In this document: in pieces, positions 62,753 through 64,000 of the stretch
How the letters are laid out: each line of letters begins with the position of its first letter
Position numbering within the stretch: the stretch's first letter is position 1
Assembly (NCBI RefSeq): GCF_900142375.1
Contig: NZ_FRAR01000012.1
Location: forward strand, 62,001-126,000
Length of the DNA stretch: 64,000 nt
DNA from: Desulforamulus aeronauticus DSM 10349
GTDB taxonomy: Bacteria; Bacillota; Desulfotomaculia; Desulfotomaculales; Desulfotomaculaceae
Reading direction: 5' to 3'
Position numbers and translations under genes: made by a program
Notes under the pieces: model-generated
The model's input: the letters and a program-made list of their open reading frames with translations, nothing else
Databases searched by the model: none
What the model was told of the DNA's origin: nothing

Positions 62753-63781
62753 ATGAGACTGGGATTTTCTTTAATTCTTCTTCTCTATACCTTATTAAAT
62801 TGGTTAGTGGGCAGGCAAATTTTGGATTTATTAAAGGTAAATAAAATTGCTTTTTGGGTAGTCTTTATTATCTTGGCCTACTCGCCCCTGGTGACGAGGT
62901 TAGGCTGGGTGAAATTTTTAAACTTGTTTGGTAATTATTGGATGGTGTTTTTTTATTACGCGGTGCTGGTAGCCTTTTTAGGTTTATTTATTAAGAACAC
63001 CCCTTTTATTGTTGGCTGCTATGTACTTATCTTCATAGCCATTATTTATGGGGTTGTCCATGCCAAAGAGATTAAACTACAGCCCTACGAAATTGTCATT
63101 CCTAAAAAAGCCAGCGATTTGCATGTAGTTATGCTAGCTGATATTCATATTGATAGTGCTAAAGGTAGTAACTATGTAGATAAAATGGTGCAGGACATTA
63201 ATGCCCTCCAGCCAGACTTGGTGCTTTTGGCTGGAGACACCTTTGATGACCGGGATATTACAACTCTAAAGAAACAAAAAGAGACCCTAAAGGCAATTCG
63301 AGCAAAATACGGGGTTTACGGTGTGTTGGGTAATCATGAATACTACAGTGGCAATCTGGATGAGATGGTCAAGACTTTTCAGGAAGCCAATATCAAGATT
63401 CTCAGAGACGAGGTTGTTGAGGCAGCAGGGGTTTATTTAGTAGGTAGGGAGGACGCGCACAAAAAAACTAGAAAGAGCCTTAAGGAGTTAATGCATACAG
63501 TGAATCTAGAAAAGCCCATTATCCTCTTGGACCACCAACCCGTTACCCTAGAAGAAGCCAGAGAAAACGGTGTTGATTTACAGCTTTCAGGGCATACCCA
63601 CAGGGGACAGTTCTTTCCCAATCAACTTATCACCAAAAGAATTTATGAGATAGACTATGGTTATCTGGCTAAAGGTGATTTGCAAGTAATTGTTTCTTCG
63701 GGTTACGGAACCTGGGGACCCCCGGTCCGCATCGGCACCCAATCGGAGATTGTTGATATCAAGATGAAGTTTACCCAATAG
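62753..63781 (+). CDS. membrane-anchored metallophosphoesterase
   Basis: 342 residues. About four membrane helices in the first ~110 residues are followed by a calcineurin-like phosphoesterase domain: MLADIHID, LLAGDTFDDRD, VLGNHEYYSG and LSGHTHRGQFFP supply the two-metal site. Related to YkuE/YaeI-type enzymes that act on lipid-linked or nucleotide phosphates at the membrane. AAAGGAG is 6-8 bases before the ATG. Monocistronic with a terminator downstream. Confidence 0.9.
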   Translation: MRLGFSLILLLYTLLNWLVGRQILDLLKVNKIAFWVVFIILAYSPLVTRLGWVKFLNLFGNYWMVFFYYAVLVAFLGLFIKNTPFIVGCYVLIFIAIIYGVVHAKEIKLQPYEIVIPKKASDLHVVMLADIHIDSAKGSNYVDKMVQDINALQPDLVLLAGDTFDDRDITTLKKQKETLKAIRAKYGVYGVLGNHEYYSGNLDEMVKTFQEANIKILRDEVVEAAGVYLVGREDAHKKTRKSLKELMHTVNLEKPIILLDHQPVTLEEARENGVDLQLSGHTHRGQFFPNQLITKRIYEIDYGYLAKGDLQVIVSSGYGTWGPPVRIGTQSEIVDIKMKFTQ

Positions 63782-63800
63782 TTGTATGGATAAATAACAG

Positions 63801-63832
63801 GCTGACGGTTGCTTGAGCCGTTGGCTTTTTCT
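63801..63832 (+). terminator. intrinsic terminator of the phosphoesterase gene
   Basis: GCTGACGG (63801-63808) pairs with CCGTTGGC (63818-63825) using two G-T wobbles, followed by TTTTTCTTTT. Confidence 0.7.
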
Positions 63833-63908
63833 TTTCTACCGACATAGGACAAACAGGCTTGGCATATGTTTTTACTAAGAAGCCATGAAATGGGGAGGTA
63901 GAAAAGAA

Positions 63909-64000
63909 ATGGACCTAACCTTTTTTGAAATTTATATCTGTCACATGGCCTTGCTATTCTATATATTGCTCATTTGCCATGGGAATTGTCCAGATCATTA
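63909..64000 (+). CDS. possible 5' end of a gene cut by the window edge
   Basis: An ATG with GGGGAGG 10 bases ahead opens a frame (MDLTFFEIYICHMALLFYIL...) that stays open for 30 codons to the end of the window. It is hydrophobic and Cys/His-containing. Too little is visible to say more. Confidence 0.35.
   Translation, partial: MDLTFFEIYICHMALLFYILLICHGNCPDH

Overview
The window looks like a chromosomal segment of an anaerobic, spore-former-type Clostridia. A Desulfotomaculum/Desulforamulus-like member of the Peptococcaceae is my best guess. The grounds are moderate GC, strong purine-rich ribosome sites, frequent TTG/GTG starts, many methyl-accepting chemotaxis proteins, a UbiA/MenA-type prenyltransferase, and a nif operon of the type with nifI1-nifI2 between nifH and nifD. 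This assignment is inference; there is no rRNA or other decisive marker. I saw no rRNA, tRNA, CRISPR array, prophage or intact insertion sequence.

Layout. 1-10 kb: two chemoreceptors, peptide release factor 3, a p-aminobenzoate (folate) pair pabBC-pabA, and an MFS carrier. 10-18.9 kb: thioredoxin reductase fused to a degenerate thioredoxin domain, a separate thioredoxin, an EamA exporter, a second MFS carrier, a LysR regulator and a third chemoreceptor. The trxB operon and the MFS gene at 13.8 kb share a near-perfect palindrome at similar distances from their promoters. 19-36.5 kb: the most unusual part. Two closely related soluble arylsulfotransferase (ASST)-fold proteins lacking signal peptides are each preceded, directly or a few genes upstream, by a closely related MFS carrier. 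The second lies in an apparent operon with a GcvH-like lipoyl carrier, a glutaredoxin/radical-SAM-like hybrid protein, dihydrolipoamide dehydrogenase, LipB and LipA, divergent from a LysR gene and followed by a Crp/Fnr regulator. The Crp/Fnr gene and both MFS genes share one operator placed almost identically ahead of their -35 boxes. Between the two ASST loci sits an SsuABC/NMT1-like ABC importer with a TetR regulator; its binding-protein gene lies apart, beyond menA, but carries the same TetR-type operator.

37-39.3 kb: a Phd/ParE toxin-antitoxin pair and a FUSC-type (aromatic acid exporter-like) membrane protein. 39.3-49.6 kb: a compact nitrogen fixation operon nifH-nifI1-nifI2-nifD-nifK-nifE-nifN-nifB-[2Fe-2S] ferredoxin-anfO-like-nifV. 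It is preceded by a leader with two intrinsic-terminator structures and closed by a terminator overlapping the nifV stop. 49.7-60 kb: an envelope/efflux region with a lipoprotein, a MacB-type ATPase, a MacA-like adaptor, a MacB-like permease and a TolC-like coiled-coil protein. These are followed by PadR plus an FtsW/RodA protein with an N-terminal regulatory helix domain, a secreted repeat protein and an OmpR-type two-component system. A shared upstream motif suggests the efflux operon and the secreted repeat protein are coregulated. 60-64 kb: a Uma2-family protein, DegV, a ferredoxin-like protein, a metallophosphoesterase and the start of one more possible gene.

The main candidate for an undescribed system is the ASST/lipoyl cluster with its carriers and its inferred Crp/Fnr and LysR regulation. 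Its substrate cannot be read from the sequence.
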